DNA of 64,000 nucleotides from Rostratula benghalensis (lineage: Eukaryota > Chordata > Aves > Charadriiformes > Rostratulidae): the NCBI GenBank assembly GCA_013399305.1, contig VXAI01000088.1:1948151-2012150 (forward strand), written 5' to 3'. This document shows positions 26,148 through 37,390 of this stretch, piece after piece. The stretch's first letter is position 1. Each line of letters starts with the position of its first letter. Position numbers and translations under genes: made by a program. A model generated the notes under the pieces. That model had not been told where the DNA came from and did not search any database. It saw nothing but the letters and a program-made list of their open reading frames with translations.

Positions 26148-27172
26148 GAATCATAGAATCATAGAATTGTCTAGGTTGGAAAGGACCTTTAAGAGCATCT
26201 AGCGCAACCATCTTCCTAACTCTGATTAAAAAAAACCAAACAAACCCCCATCATTAAACCATGTCACTAAGCACTATGTCTACCTATCTTTTAAATACCT
26301 TCAGGGATGGTGCCTCAACCACTTTACTGGGCAGCCCATTCGAATATTTAATAAGCCCTTCCATGTAAAAATTTTCCTAATATCCAATCTGAACCTCCTT
26401 TGACAAAATGTGAGGCCATTTCTTCTTGTTCTGTTGCCTGTGACTTCAGAGAACTGATCGACCCCCACCTCTCTACACCCTCCTTTCAGGGAGTTTTAGG
26501 GAATGAGAAGGTCTCCCTTCAGTTTCCTTTTCTCTAGGCTGAACAACCCCAACTCCCTCAGCCTGTCCCCATAAGACTTATTCTTCAGCTCCAGCTCATC
26601 CAGGTCTTCCTTCACCAGCTTCATTGCCCTTCTCTGCACCTGCTCCAGCATCTCCATTTCTCCTTTGTAGTAGGGGGCCCAAAACTGGACATGTTACTTA
26701 AGGTGGGGTCTCACCAGTGCCAAGTACAGAGGCACAATCACCTCATGAATCCTACTTGCCACTCTGTTCCTGATACAGTCCAGGATGCTGTTGGCCTTTT
26801 TGGCCACCTGAACACACTACTGACTCATGTTCATCCACTGGTAAATCAACACCCTCAGGTCCTGTTCTGTCAGGCAGCTCTCCAGCCACTCTTCCCCAAG
26901 CCTGTAGCATTGCATTGGGCTGTTTTGACCCAAGTGCAGGATCCGGCACTTGACCTTATTAAACTTCATCTCATTGGCCTTGGCTTATTGATCCAGCCTG
27001 TCCAGATTGCTCTGCAAAGCCTTTGTACCCTCGAGCAGGTTGACATTCCCACCAACTTGGTGTTGTCTGCAAAATTACCGAGGGTGCACTTGATCACCTT
27101 GTTCAGATCATTGATAAAGGTGTTAAAAAGAACCAGCCCCAATACCGAGCCCTGGGGGACGCCACTCAGAAG
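26148..27172 (-). mobile_element. CR1 LINE reaching into the reverse-transcriptase region
   Basis: Antisense element of about 1 kb: tail GAATCATAGAATCATAGAAT, 3' UTR, ORF2 C-terminus and the last part of the reverse transcriptase. On the minus strand 27241-26966 shows GVPQGSVLG, then LFNTFINDL and FADNTKL. In active CR1 the last motif is FADDTKL, so one of the two catalytic aspartates is lost. Homology stops just upstream of GVPQG, giving a 5' truncation inside the polymerase. An A/C tract (26227-26250) lies within it. Confidence 0.93.
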
Positions 27173-28320
27173 AATCTGAATAAAGTGGTGAGAAGCTGTG
27201 GCTTTAATGTGGTGCCCTGACAGTACTGAGTTAGTTTGCAAACTCGGAAATGCAGAAGTACCTCCAACCAGATTTGGCTAGATTAATTACTCAACCACAG
27301 CCATAAAGCCTTGCTTTCAGTTGGTCTGAAGTCCTTCAGCTTTTCGACTTCAGATAATATTCAAGGAAAGATAATAATTATGTCATATATGCAAATGAAC
27401 TGAGTGAAAAATATACTTGCTTAGCCACAGTGAAAGCATACAGACTGGACCTTGTGTGCATCGTAGTTGGGCAACCTGAGTTATACTTTGTTAATAGATT
27501 AGTTACTCATGAAATAACAGTTTGAGCTGAGTGCAATGAATTACAACGGAATTTCCTTAATAATTTGGACTCCAAACACTTGAAAACCACAGAATGTATT
27601 ATTTCAGAAACAAGCACCAACATTTTTGTTTTGGAGGGAGAACTTATTTTTTCTCCATTTTGATCAGCAAAACAGAACTAGGAACAAAGTTCATATCAGT
27701 AATGTGCACTGAAAGATATTGGAGAAACCACTGCTTTTTAATTTACTGGAAACATTGCAACGTGCATAATGGTTGACACAGGTAACTACAGGAAAAGGAG
27801 AAAAATATGCATGGTTAAAACAGTGGAATGAAAGCACAGAGGTACTTCCTGTTTCACCCAGACCAGTAGTGACTGGTTGCTACCTGTGCTGCTCATTTCA
27901 TTCACTCCAGATATTGTAAGCAAAACTGATGAGAACTTAAATATAAAATGAATGTGTGATCAGTGAGCTGAATATTTTAAATTCCCTTTAAGCAAACGGA
28001 CTACAGTGACAGTATCAGCAGCTATGGCGTCTTGCCTCAGTTTCCTATTTCTGCAAAGACGATATCATCTCTTTTCAGAGAGTTATTATGAAAATGTTTT
28101 CAAACACGTTCAGGAAGCTTGCAAAGATACTGCAAAGATGAGCACTGATGAGCACATAAGGAAATTAATCATTCTATTTCAGGAGCAGATTTGGAATACA
28201 ATGCATTAAGTAATGCTCAGGCCTGCTGTGATTACAAAACAGATTTTGAACCATAACTCTTCAGTGGGATAAATCACAGAAAAACTCCCCAACTGTCGTA
28301 TGGGTTTGGGCTCTGGACTT

Positions 28321-28362
28321 GTATCAAGTTATATCAAGTTATATCGAGTTATATATAACTTG
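28321..28362. repeat. Three 10-bp units plus an inverted copy
   Basis: ATATCAAGTT-type units repeat three times (28321-28350, one base changed in the third). CAAGTTATAT (28335-28344) is then matched by its exact reverse complement ATATAACTTG (28353-28362). Local slippage and a small hairpin; no function visible. Confidence 0.8.
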
Positions 28363-28925
28363 TATCAAGCGGTCCAAAGCGCAGTCTGAGAAGTGCTTCT
28401 TGATGGAGCTGAAAAATGACTGCTCAGGTAACAGGGAATTAAGTAGAACAGCAGTCATATTGGGGTGGACCAAAGAGCTCAGCAGAGTTAACATCAGTTT
28501 ATAGCAGAGGTTTATGGAAAGAGTGAATAGTAATCCTGCTGTACTCTTTGGGTTTCCAGCAACTTACAATGAGAGAGTAGGTGGCTTCACATTAGACACG
28601 CACACGTCACACATATTCCTATGAATTTGTCTATACTGATTTTTGAGCCTGAGCAAAACCTGTGGCAATGAAATACACTAAATGACATTGTTTACTAAAA
28701 CATTGGATTAAAAAGTATTCCCATCTATTTGCTTTAAGATGAGAGAACCTGATCCAAGAGTCTGGGCTGAAGAACAAGATATGCCCACAACACAGATGAC
28801 ACAATCTGCTCTCATGTCCTAGAACATGTCCTTGCCTGTTTTTACTGACAAATCTTTAAGCCCTGCTTAATCTTTTGATCATCTTCCACTCAGGAAGAAC
28901 TTTTAGTAAATTTGATTTTTTTTTT

Positions 28926-29083
28926 TTAATCCCTGAACTGACCAAAAGTGTTTTCACTTTCACAATTAAAATCACTGCGTAATATCTCCAAAGCCACTAA
29001 AGAGCCACCTGTTACTGAATGAGGAGGTGTACTACTAAGTGAACACACCAACCACTGCCTTGTGCCATGACGAACAGTCTCAC
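28926..29083 (-). other. Candidate terminal exon, or spurious ORF (minus strand)
   Basis: A very good acceptor (TACTGTTTTCTGTCCTATACAG) is followed by an open frame of 51 codons entered in phase 1 and ending in TAA at 28928-28926, directly before an A-rich run. Readable parts are ETVRHGTRQWLVCSLSS and GGSLVALEILRSDFNCESEN. The composition looks protein-like, but no family is recognised. The stop-then-A-run arrangement could also suggest a retrocopy. No AATAAA is seen close by, which argues against a normal gene end. Confidence 0.2.
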
Positions 29084-30216
29084 CTGTATAGGACAGAAAA
29101 CAGTATGTAATCATGTATTACATCACAAGCCAAAGAATGGATAAAAAAAGGCCATTCAAACAACAGTATTCTTGTGCTTCCTTCTGCTGTAGTGCTTGCC
29201 TGGCTTTGTAAACTTAATATTCCTTTAGCATTTGTTTTTTTGTGCACGTGTGGTGGCATGGTTTGCTTTTTTCCTCTAAGCACACAAGTTAGTGCACCTG
29301 AATAGCAAAGGAGGTCTATGAATGCAGACGTTACAGAAAAGCTAAAAAAACTGAAGAGACTTCTTAAAGAAACTGAATAATGGGAGACACAAAGCTCTCT
29401 TCCAGGGACAGAACAAATTAAAAGTTTCCTCCATTTCCAAAGTTAGTTATTTCTATAAGCCTTAACTTTAGACTAATATTTAGAAATCATTAAAATAATC
29501 TCTAAAATTTACTATTATTGCATGGCTCACTGGGAATGAAGCACTCAACTGAGAACACATTTCTGAAGGAAAGCAAATTGAAGTGGAGAGCAGGAACAGC
29601 CCAATGCTCAATGAATTTTAACATTCTTCAAGGTGGCATCATCTAACTAATTAAACTGATTACATTTGAGAACTCAAAAGGCCTAGAGATAAATTCCTAA
29701 TCTTGAGTAGTTTTAAAATCCTTGATTATTAATCTGCTAATTGTGTGAAGGCATTTGCTATTAACTTCAGCAGTTCAGAAAAAGAAAACAACCTTTGTCT
29801 GTTGCTCAAAGCCGTTTTAAATAATAAAGTGAATTTCTAAACTTTGATTCCCACTGCAGCCGCTGAAAGAAAGTAATTGCATTCTGTATCAGAAGGCAAA
29901 TTTAAAGTTAATAGAAGGATGGTTAAAATTATTCTCAGGCTTCCAAATATTAGTTTTTCTAGTTCACATTCCAATGGGAAATATTACTCATCACGAGACA
30001 CAAGTAGGAAGGAATTTAGCCCCAGTGTGGTCATGCTCCTCTTTACTGCAGAAGAGAAAATGCTTAATGTTCTTAACCCTACCTACAGTCAAGACTAAAG
30101 AAGCACAAATATGACTATGCAGTAAGCAAGCAGTACTATCTAAGTTGTATAAAAATGAGGACAGTGAGCAGAAGGACTAAAAGGGAAGAAGGGAGCAGTT
30201 GGCACAGCTGACTGTT

Positions 30217-30341
30217 TTAGGTCCCTTCCATACGAGCTATTCCATTCTATTCTATTCTATTCTATTCTATTCTATTCTATTCTATTCTATTCTATTCTAT
30301 TCTATTCTATTCTATTCTATTCTATTCTATTCTATTCTATT
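30217..30341 (+). repeat. (ATTCT)n array grown from a CR1 3' tail
   Basis: A CR1-type end (TTAGGTCCCTTCCATACGAG) passes into about 20 perfect copies of a five-base unit, ATTCT, from about 30243 to 30341. A single ambiguous base (30342) follows. The open frame across it is an artefact of the repeat. Confidence 0.95.
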
Positions 30342-30342
30342 N

Positions 30343-30543
30343 GCCCCAAGCCCACCACTGCTTAAGAGGCCTTTGGACAATGCCCTCAGTAATGTTTTAA
30401 CCTTTGGTCAGCTCTGAATTGGTCCTGCAGTTGGACTAGATGATTTTTGTAGTCCCTTCCAACTGAAATTATTCTATTCTATTCTATTCTATTCTATTCT
30501 ATTCTATTCTATTCTATTCTATTCTATTCTATTCTATTCTATT
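30343..30543 (+). mobile_element. CR1 3' end with a second (ATTCT)n tail
   Basis: A short sense CR1 3' UTR (TTGGTCAGCTCTGAATTGGT, then CAGTTGGACTAGATGATTTT and CCCTTCCAACTG) ends in about 14 ATTCT units (30471-30543). It starts directly at the end of the previous ATTCT array, so the two are head-to-tail. Confidence 0.9.
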
Positions 30544-32378
30544 AATTCTTGTCTGAGAAGGAGTGGTAGATTGAACCCAGATCCTACTCTCTGAAATGTA
30601 TTTTCCTTATTGCACAATTTCTCTATAAGTTTGTAAGGTAGAATTAAGTTTGGGTAGACCTGTCACATCTCCCTGCTCACAGGGAGGATTTTGTCATGAT
30701 TTTCCTGTATCAAATACATGTGAGGGGAAAGATAGTTTTGATTTCCCTTTTTTTCAGAGTACACTACAGAAGGTGTGCCCTCTCTTCCTACATGGTTGAA
30801 GTCTTCTTTCCACATCTCTCTTCACCTGGGTCTAAACAGCCAATAACTCAATTCCTTCTAGATATAGCCTTTCTTGCTGAGGGATGAAATAGGGATGGAG
30901 GAAATTGGACCCATTTTTATCATTATACAGACTCAGATACCTCTTCCAGCAAAGGTCCTACGTAAGCCAAAAAGAAAGGGGAATGCTGGTTCCATGTGTT
31001 GTGCAATTTCCCTTGCCCACACAAATGCCTAGATCTCTGACCTCCAATTCCTCTGGAGTGTTTTCCTTCCAAGGAATAAATAAAAATTCTTTGGCATCTT
31101 TGGCCAGACATCCCTGCACCTCTCTGATTTCCAGAAATTGGGTTTTTTTGCTTTCCTGAGCAAAAAGATGTATGTAATTCCATAGACTTAATTTTTAAAT
31201 GTGCATCGATTCAGTGAGCAGGATACTAAGAAACTCAAAGATAGTTATGTTCTTAGGATTTTTGTGAAACTAGCTGGCTACAGATAACTTGTTACATGTC
31301 CCATCCCACATCATGTCAAAATATGCAGCCCGACTATCCATCATCAGCTCACTCTATAAAAATGTTAAATACCGATAACAGTGTAAAATCTCTTCTTACA
31401 ATCAAAAGACTTCATTAGAAATGTTTTCACTGAACTACTAAAATACTTTAGGAACCCTTGCTGACAAGCCAAGTGTGGTTTACAATGGGAATGCAGAGGA
31501 ATGCACACTATGAGTTCTTGGCTAAAAGTAGTGAGGGTGAAGGGGGTAAGACAGATAATTATTCACATTTAGTACTCAAAAAATTATATTCAAAATTACA
31601 TGGTTATTTGAATGGAAGGGGATATGCTGTTGATCTCTAAATGAAGCAACTTAACCCTATGCAAGCTCAAAGCAAATACTGCAGAGTTTCCAGCTCTCTG
31701 ACAATGGTCTATGAAGCACCAGTCAAGGGGTGTACAGGAATTCTTAATATCCACTCTTCATTTTTACTGCAATGACCAGAAGCAGATTTTTTCAACCTGT
31801 CAGTCTTTTCAGAGTTAAATCAAAAGACTTATCCTGACATCCAGCCTTGGAACTGTCTCTGAAGGAGAACAGTGGCAGCCACATGATTTAAATTTTAAAA
31901 ATTAGTTACCTCATTAAGTACTAATGTGTGTTCAGCAGGAAGACAATCCTACACAGTGAGAGCGATATGGGCTAGACGATTAAGCTGAACAGCTACCAGA
32001 ATAAATGTATTCAGTTTCAGCAGGTAAAATTCCTGAGCTAAAGTTTCCGAGTTAATTGTTGTTTTGCTTTTTAATCCCAGTTTGTACTGAGGAATTACTA
32101 CATAATAGGCCAGGTGAGGCTTGTGAAGGCTTCAGTGACTGGTTGAGAGAATTAAGCAACATCACTGTTTCTAAAGCAGCTGAATGTACAGGTCTACAGA
32201 GGAAAACAGTGCAACTTGCAGGTGCAAGTAAAGGAAAAAAACATTTTCTACCATCTCTTCTGTAGTTAACCAACATTAGTGACCTACAGATACAAGTTTA
32301 TATGCTCATCAGCCTTTCATCTGTCACTTTGGTAGCTTAATCTGTGATGTGAGTGGAGTTCTCTATCATGTTTTTTTA
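30544..32378. other. Non-coding stretch, no gene recognised
   Basis: AT-rich DNA without recognisable repeats. One short exon-like segment on the minus strand (31910-31948, DCLPAEHTLVLNE, phase 0 to 0) has a good acceptor (CTCTCACTGTGTAG) and a fair donor (GAG|GTAACTAAT), but at 39 bases it is weak evidence. Confidence 0.5.
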
Positions 32379-32548
32379 NNNNNNNNNNNNNNNNNNNNNN
32401 NNNNNNNNNNNNNNNNNNNNNNNNNNNNNNNNNNNNNNNNNNNNNNNNNNNNNNNNNNNNNNNNNNNNNNNNNNNNNNNNNNNNNNNNNNNNNNNNNNNN
32501 NNNNNNNNNNNNNNNNNNNNNNNNNNNNNNNNNNNNNNNNNNNNNNNN
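32379..32548. other. Assembly gap (170 N)
   Basis: An unbroken run of N. Open frames drawn across it are meaningless. The left edge ends in a T run. Confidence 0.99.
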
Positions 32549-32900
32549 CCTAAACTCCATACTGTACAATATACACAAACAGCTGGAGGAAAATAAAATG
32601 CTGGAAATTTACAGCAGAAGTGAAAGACTCAGATACAGATTCACTTCTGTTATAACATTTCTAAGGTTCATTATTTCCTTCTACAGTTCATAAAGAGGCT
32701 GTAGGGAAACAGTCTCTGATCCTGCAAGAGAAAGCCTAGAATAACAACACAGTATTTCAAAAACTCTGGCCTTGGAAGTAGCAAATCTTACACACAAACC
32801 AAATCCAAATAAATAAAAAAACCTTACAAATCTACATTCATAGATTTTATAAGGATTCTTAGACCACAGACTCCTTATTTCCAAAGCATCTCTTTTCCCT

Positions 32901-32972
32901 ATGTTAAACATAATGTATTAATAATTAATAATGTGTATGTTAAACATAATGTATTAATAATTAATAATGCGA
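32901..32972. repeat. 36-bp tandem duplication
   Basis: Units 32901-32936 and 32937-32972 are identical over their first 33 bases (starting ATGTTAAACATAATGTATTA) and differ only at the end. The unit is extremely AT-rich. Confidence 0.93.
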
Positions 32973-34186
32973 TCTCTGTTATAAACTTTAATTCAGTATC
33001 CGTTATAGTATATTCTTTAATAAGTAATTATACAGTACATGCTAATGTGTCTCTGGCCAGTGTATTCTCTACATTGTGTATACTGTTTCAGTGTATTAAA
33101 CCACAGAGTACAATATTTTTTGCTTACATGTTTATGAACTCCGTGTTTGTGCTTCAAGCTGCCAAATTCCACTCCTTTGCAATTCAAAAAGCCCTGAAAG
33201 TGTTTCCCCGTGGCACTCTTCCTGAGTTCTCTGAGGTTTTTTAGCTCAAGCACCACAACTACCCAATATCTGCCTTGCTTTTTTGTTTGGTAAATGATCT
33301 GTGTCTCACTTCAGGATAGGCAAGTGAAAATACGCAAATGAAAAGTGTATTTTTTTCTCATGTGATTATTTCACAGGGATAGCCATGAGCGTTGTGTAAT
33401 GGTTTGTTGTACAAATTATTACTTCCTCTTTCCTCTTAGAAGACTTCGTATTTAAATGTAGATGTTCATTGTGCGTTTTTAGGTCAGGCTTTCATTATTC
33501 CAGCAGTGGACTTTTCCCTGTACAAATACAATGACTGTTCAGAGTTTTTTGGGGTTTTTTTATAGTATCAACAAGTTTTGACAGAGATGATGTGACAGGA
33601 CAAGTTCTCTTTTCAATATGATGAATAAGAATGTTTGGTGAAGTGTATGAATGCCACATAACTGCTAATAAAAATTTGGGATCTAAAGAAAAAAAAAAGG
33701 TACACCTACCATTTTATGTGTATTTTGCTGTTGTCCATTAACACTCTCTGAGCTGATATAAAGAGTTTTTTAATTTATAGCTGTTAGAAGCAGATACTAG
33801 ATTCAATACTATTTACATGTACAGTACAACACTATCACTATTATTGATTTATTCTGAACCTTTAGGACCTATGAAGCAATAAATGATGCAAGAGATTATT
33901 TCTTTCATAGATTATGGTAAGCATCTGAAAGCAGCAATTTTTTCCTGAAATTTGAAGCTCTTGCTAACTGAAACCAGCAAGACTGCTTATAGTAAGTAGG
34001 AGTACGCTTAGGTTTAAAGCAAGAAGTCATTCTACAAAGTTTTTAAGCAGACCTGTTTTGATAGCCCCATTCCATATGCACATGAATTGTTTGAAGTTTT
34101 GTTGCTGCCATAACAAACAATAGAACTAGGAGGACAAGGAATAACAGAAGAAATGCTATCAGAAAGAGAAAAAAAAAAGACCTTAC

Positions 34187-34275
34187 ATGCAATTTAATAA
34201 TGTATTGCAAGTATGTCTGGTGGACATTTGAACCAATCAATTCTGTCATTGCCCAAAAAGGAGCCTTAAAATGAT
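34187..34275 (-). other. Candidate 89-base exon (minus strand)
   Basis: Acceptor CACCAGTCCTTCTTCAG and strong donor TTGCAT|GTAAGGTC enclose one open frame; the other two have stops. It would encode about 29 residues, including KAPFWAMTELIGSNVHQTYL, then QYIIKLH. It enters in phase 1 and leaves in phase 0. Codon composition is unremarkable. The protein is not recognised. Confidence 0.25.
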
Positions 34276-35189
34276 CTGAAGAAGGACTGGTGAGCATCTG
34301 ACACTTCCCATCTGTACTTTTTCAAACTGATGTCTTTTATTGTGCTCACAATCACCTTCTACATAAATTTATTTATTCTTTCACTTGGAAATGAAAGGCC
34401 GTTGTTCTCTTTCTTCCTCCCCACCCATGACTTTTCTTCTCTAAACAACAAACTAATAGATAATGCTAAAAATAAAATCAAGTTGAAGACTGGAAAGATT
34501 CTATTCTATTGCTGTCGTGAGCTCACCTTCAAAACCACTTCTAAAAAATCTTTTATTATGTTAGTACATTTTGTATTGATACCATTCCCTACTGAAATGT
34601 AGATGACAATAGCATTTGTGAGCATGTTTGAACTCTCTTTTTCTTTTTTTTTCCCTATCAATTCTCGAGCTTACACCATAATTGCACAGGACACCTAAAG
34701 GCACAGCCATATGTTATGGACATTGTCTCTTCCACAGTGATCAGCAACCCTCAGCTTTGCCTCTTACACTCCACCTATCATATTCAAATCCATGATAACA
34801 GACATCCTGCCTGTGTCTCCCAGCTTAATTAGGAGTGTCATTTTTCTGGACTCTGACACTATGCTGTGAAACTGTAATGAGTCTAACGCATGCCTAAAGC
34901 TATCATCTTCACAACAGACTCAGAAATACATCATTATCATAACAGGTCAACTATATCCTTGTTCTCCATATGATTTAATTGTAACCACTACTCTTTATGC
35001 AACATGCTGGAGGAGTTATATTCACCAGCTCAGTGTTAGCGGGGCCTCCTGTCAGCATCATTAGCAGAGGAAATGTAAGGTGAATACGGACTTCATGTGG
35101 ATAATGAGCACGCTGAAAAAAGTAACTCTGGCAAAGAGCGGCATTGCTTCTGAAACGTGTCATTGAATAGGTCTTTTAGCATCTCCATT

Positions 35190-35932
35190 AGCCATCTTAC
35201 TGGTGATACAAAGCTGGAGAATGTTATCGATACTGAGGCAGACCAGTAAACTACAGGAATAATTGGATGAACTCAAGGAATGCAATAATACAGATGCGAT
35301 AGCATTTACTAGAACAGCATGTCAATTCTCAATATCTAGGGATTAATGAGTCCCTCTAATCTATGGCCTAAAAGACCTAATCAATCCATACTTTCCATAC
35401 TCCATGAAAAAGCCAAGTGGCATGCAAAGGATGTGTTACATGAGGTATTTCTGGTAGAGATGCAAAACTTTGAGTCTCTTTCTATAAGATCTTGGTGAGC
35501 TCTCATCTGGATCATTATGTACAGTCATGGTCGCTATAAAAAGTGAATTAAAGTATACACAAAGGAGTAGAGAGCTTAACCGCTAACTGTAATTTATGCA
35601 AAAGTCACAGTAACTGTTTAGACAGAGCAACACTAAGAGCGTAGCACATTTCTGTTAATTTCAGCCACTCTTCTTTCTTGATGTTTTTCCTACATGTTTA
35701 AAGTATCAGTACCAATACAAGTACTCATGAATGTAAATTTTTATACAATGAAGTCCGAAAATTGGAAAAGGTGACTAGATATTACTGACATTACTAATAT
35801 CAAATATATAAACTTCTGGATTACCAGTCAGTACACATCCAGTTCCAACTGCCCTGCTCCACTGTGGCAGGGCGCATGGAACTAGATGATTGCTAATGTC
35901 CCTTCCAAACTAGACCACTCTATGATTGTACA
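35190..35932 (+). mobile_element. Ancient CR1/L3-like LINE remnant
   Basis: Two diverged sense fragments. The first (about 35195-35590) follows the CR1-family layout: GATACAAAGCTGGAGAATGT (the DDTKLE region), later TCTTGGTGAGCTCTCATCTG with GTACAGTCATGGTCGC (the 'letter block' ahead of the C-terminus). The second (about 35840-35932) is a CR1 3' end with ATGGAACTAGATGATTGC and CCCTTCCAAACTAGACC, ending TCTATGATTG. The middle is unrecognisable. Decay is much deeper than in the other copies, so this is an old insertion, or two. Confidence 0.6.
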
Positions 35933-36200
35933 GTTTTAACCAAATCAAGTGATGGCAGGACTGTATTTCCCGTATGTAAGTTAGAACAAATAGTATATAA
36001 TTGATGTCAAACACGCAACAGCAAAAGGAGCAGGTCTATATCTGAGTATCATTTTGCTTCAGAGCTGGGAAGTTCTGATCTGGAACCAAAAGCCTTGAAC
36101 TTGTAGTTTCCGTGTGTTCAAAATTATGGTCCAATGTCTTACATTTGAAATTATATGTGCAAAAAAGTCTTAAAAACCTCTACTTCCAAGCAGTTTTATT

Positions 36201-37390
36201 AATCACAGAATCATAGAATCATTCAGGTTGGAAGAGACCCTTGAGATCATTGAGTCCAACCATCAACCCCACTCTACGAACTTCTCCCCTACACCATATC
36301 TCCCAACACCACATCTAAACAACTCTTAAACTCATTCAGGGATGGGGACTCAACCACCTCCCTGGGAAGCCTATTCTAGGGTCTGACCACTCTTCCTGTG
36401 AAAAATTTTTTCCTGATGTCGTCTGTACCTACCCTGTTGCAACTTGAAGCCATTCCCTCTCATTCTGTCGCTAATTACCTGTGAGAAGAGACCAGCATCA
36501 ACCTCTCATCAATATCCGTTCAAGTAGTTGTAGAGAGCAATGAGGTCCCCTCTCAGCCTCCTCTTCCTCCAACTAAGCAGTGCCAGCTCCTTCAATCGCT
36601 CTTCATAAGATTTGTTCTCCAGGCCCCTCACCAGCTCTTCTGCCCTCCTCTGCACTCTCTCCAGTACCTCAACATCTCTCTTGTGTTGAGGTGCCCAGGA
36701 CTGGACACGATACTCAAGGTGTGGTCTCACCAGTGCTGACTACAGGGGGACAATCACCTGCCTCCTTCTGCTGATCACACTATTTCTGATACAAACCATT
36801 GGCCTTTTTGGCCACAGGGTCACTCTGCTGGCTCATGTTCAGCCACTTGTCAATTAAAACCCCCGGGTCCTTTTCTGCCTGGCAGCTCTCCAGCCACACT
36901 TCCCCCAGCCTGTAGTGATGCATGGGGTTGTTGTGGCCCAGGTGCAGGACCTGGCACTTGACTTTGTTGAACCGTTAATTTTGGCTCATCGATCCAATCT
37001 ATCCTAGTCTCTCTGTAAAGCCTCCCTATCCTCATGCAGATCAACACTCTTGCTTAACTTGGTGTCATCTGCAAGCTTACTGAGGATACGTTCTATGTCC
37101 TTATCAAGATCAGCAATAAAGATGTTCAACACAAATGGTCCCAACACTGAGCCCTGTAAAGCACCACTTGCGGCTAGCTGGATTTAACTCCACTGACCAC
37201 CATTTTTTGGGACCACCCATCATTGATTCAGCAGATCATACGCTCATCCAGGCCATGAGTAGACAGCTTTTCCATGAGAATTCTATGAGGAACAGTGTCA
37301 AATGCCCTTCGAAATTTTAGGTAGACAATATCCACAACCTTTCTCTCATCCAATAATCGGGTCATCTTGTCATAGAAGGAGATCAGGTTC
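36201..37390 (-). mobile_element. CR1 LINE with partial reverse transcriptase
   Basis: Antisense element of about 1.2 kb, beginning AATCACAGAATCATAGAATC. On the minus strand it covers palm-domain sequence (KFRRAFDTVPHRIL, near 37320-37260), KLADDTKL (near 37070, both catalytic aspartates kept), the ORF2 C-terminus ([14 protein letters not shown]) and the 3' UTR. The reading frame is broken in several places. The 3' part belongs to the same subfamily as the copy at 19354. Confidence 0.93.

Larger units (their letters stand above)
27173..30216. other. Non-coding stretch with possible regulatory sequence and weak ORFs
   Basis: No transposon recognised. POU octamer ATGCAAAT at 27389-27396. The 29640-29850 part holds several homeodomain-type ATTA cores, including CCTTGATTATTAATCT, and a SOX-like CTTTGT. 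A plus-strand 67-codon frame (28006-28209) and a minus-strand exon-like segment (28926-29083) are treated separately. Confidence 0.45.
32549..35189. other. Non-coding stretch with a 36-bp duplication and one exon-like segment
   Basis: No gene or interspersed repeat recognised. The tandem duplication at 32901-32972 and the exon-like segment at 34187-34275 are listed separately. The minus-strand frame continuing past that segment encodes a hydrophobic run (FLLLFLVLLVLLFVMAA, about 34110-34170), but it reads straight from a pyrimidine tract and may be only that. Confidence 0.5.

Noticed and set aside
26691..27179. 162-codon plus-strand frame
   Set aside because: It lies antisense to the CR1 reverse-transcriptase region and is a shadow of that element.
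30199..30417. 72-codon frame with repeated YSILF units
   Set aside because: It is the translation of the ATTCT microsatellite.
32349..32693. Open frames across 32349-32693 on both strands
   Set aside because: Most of their length is the 170-base N gap; the residues are undefined.
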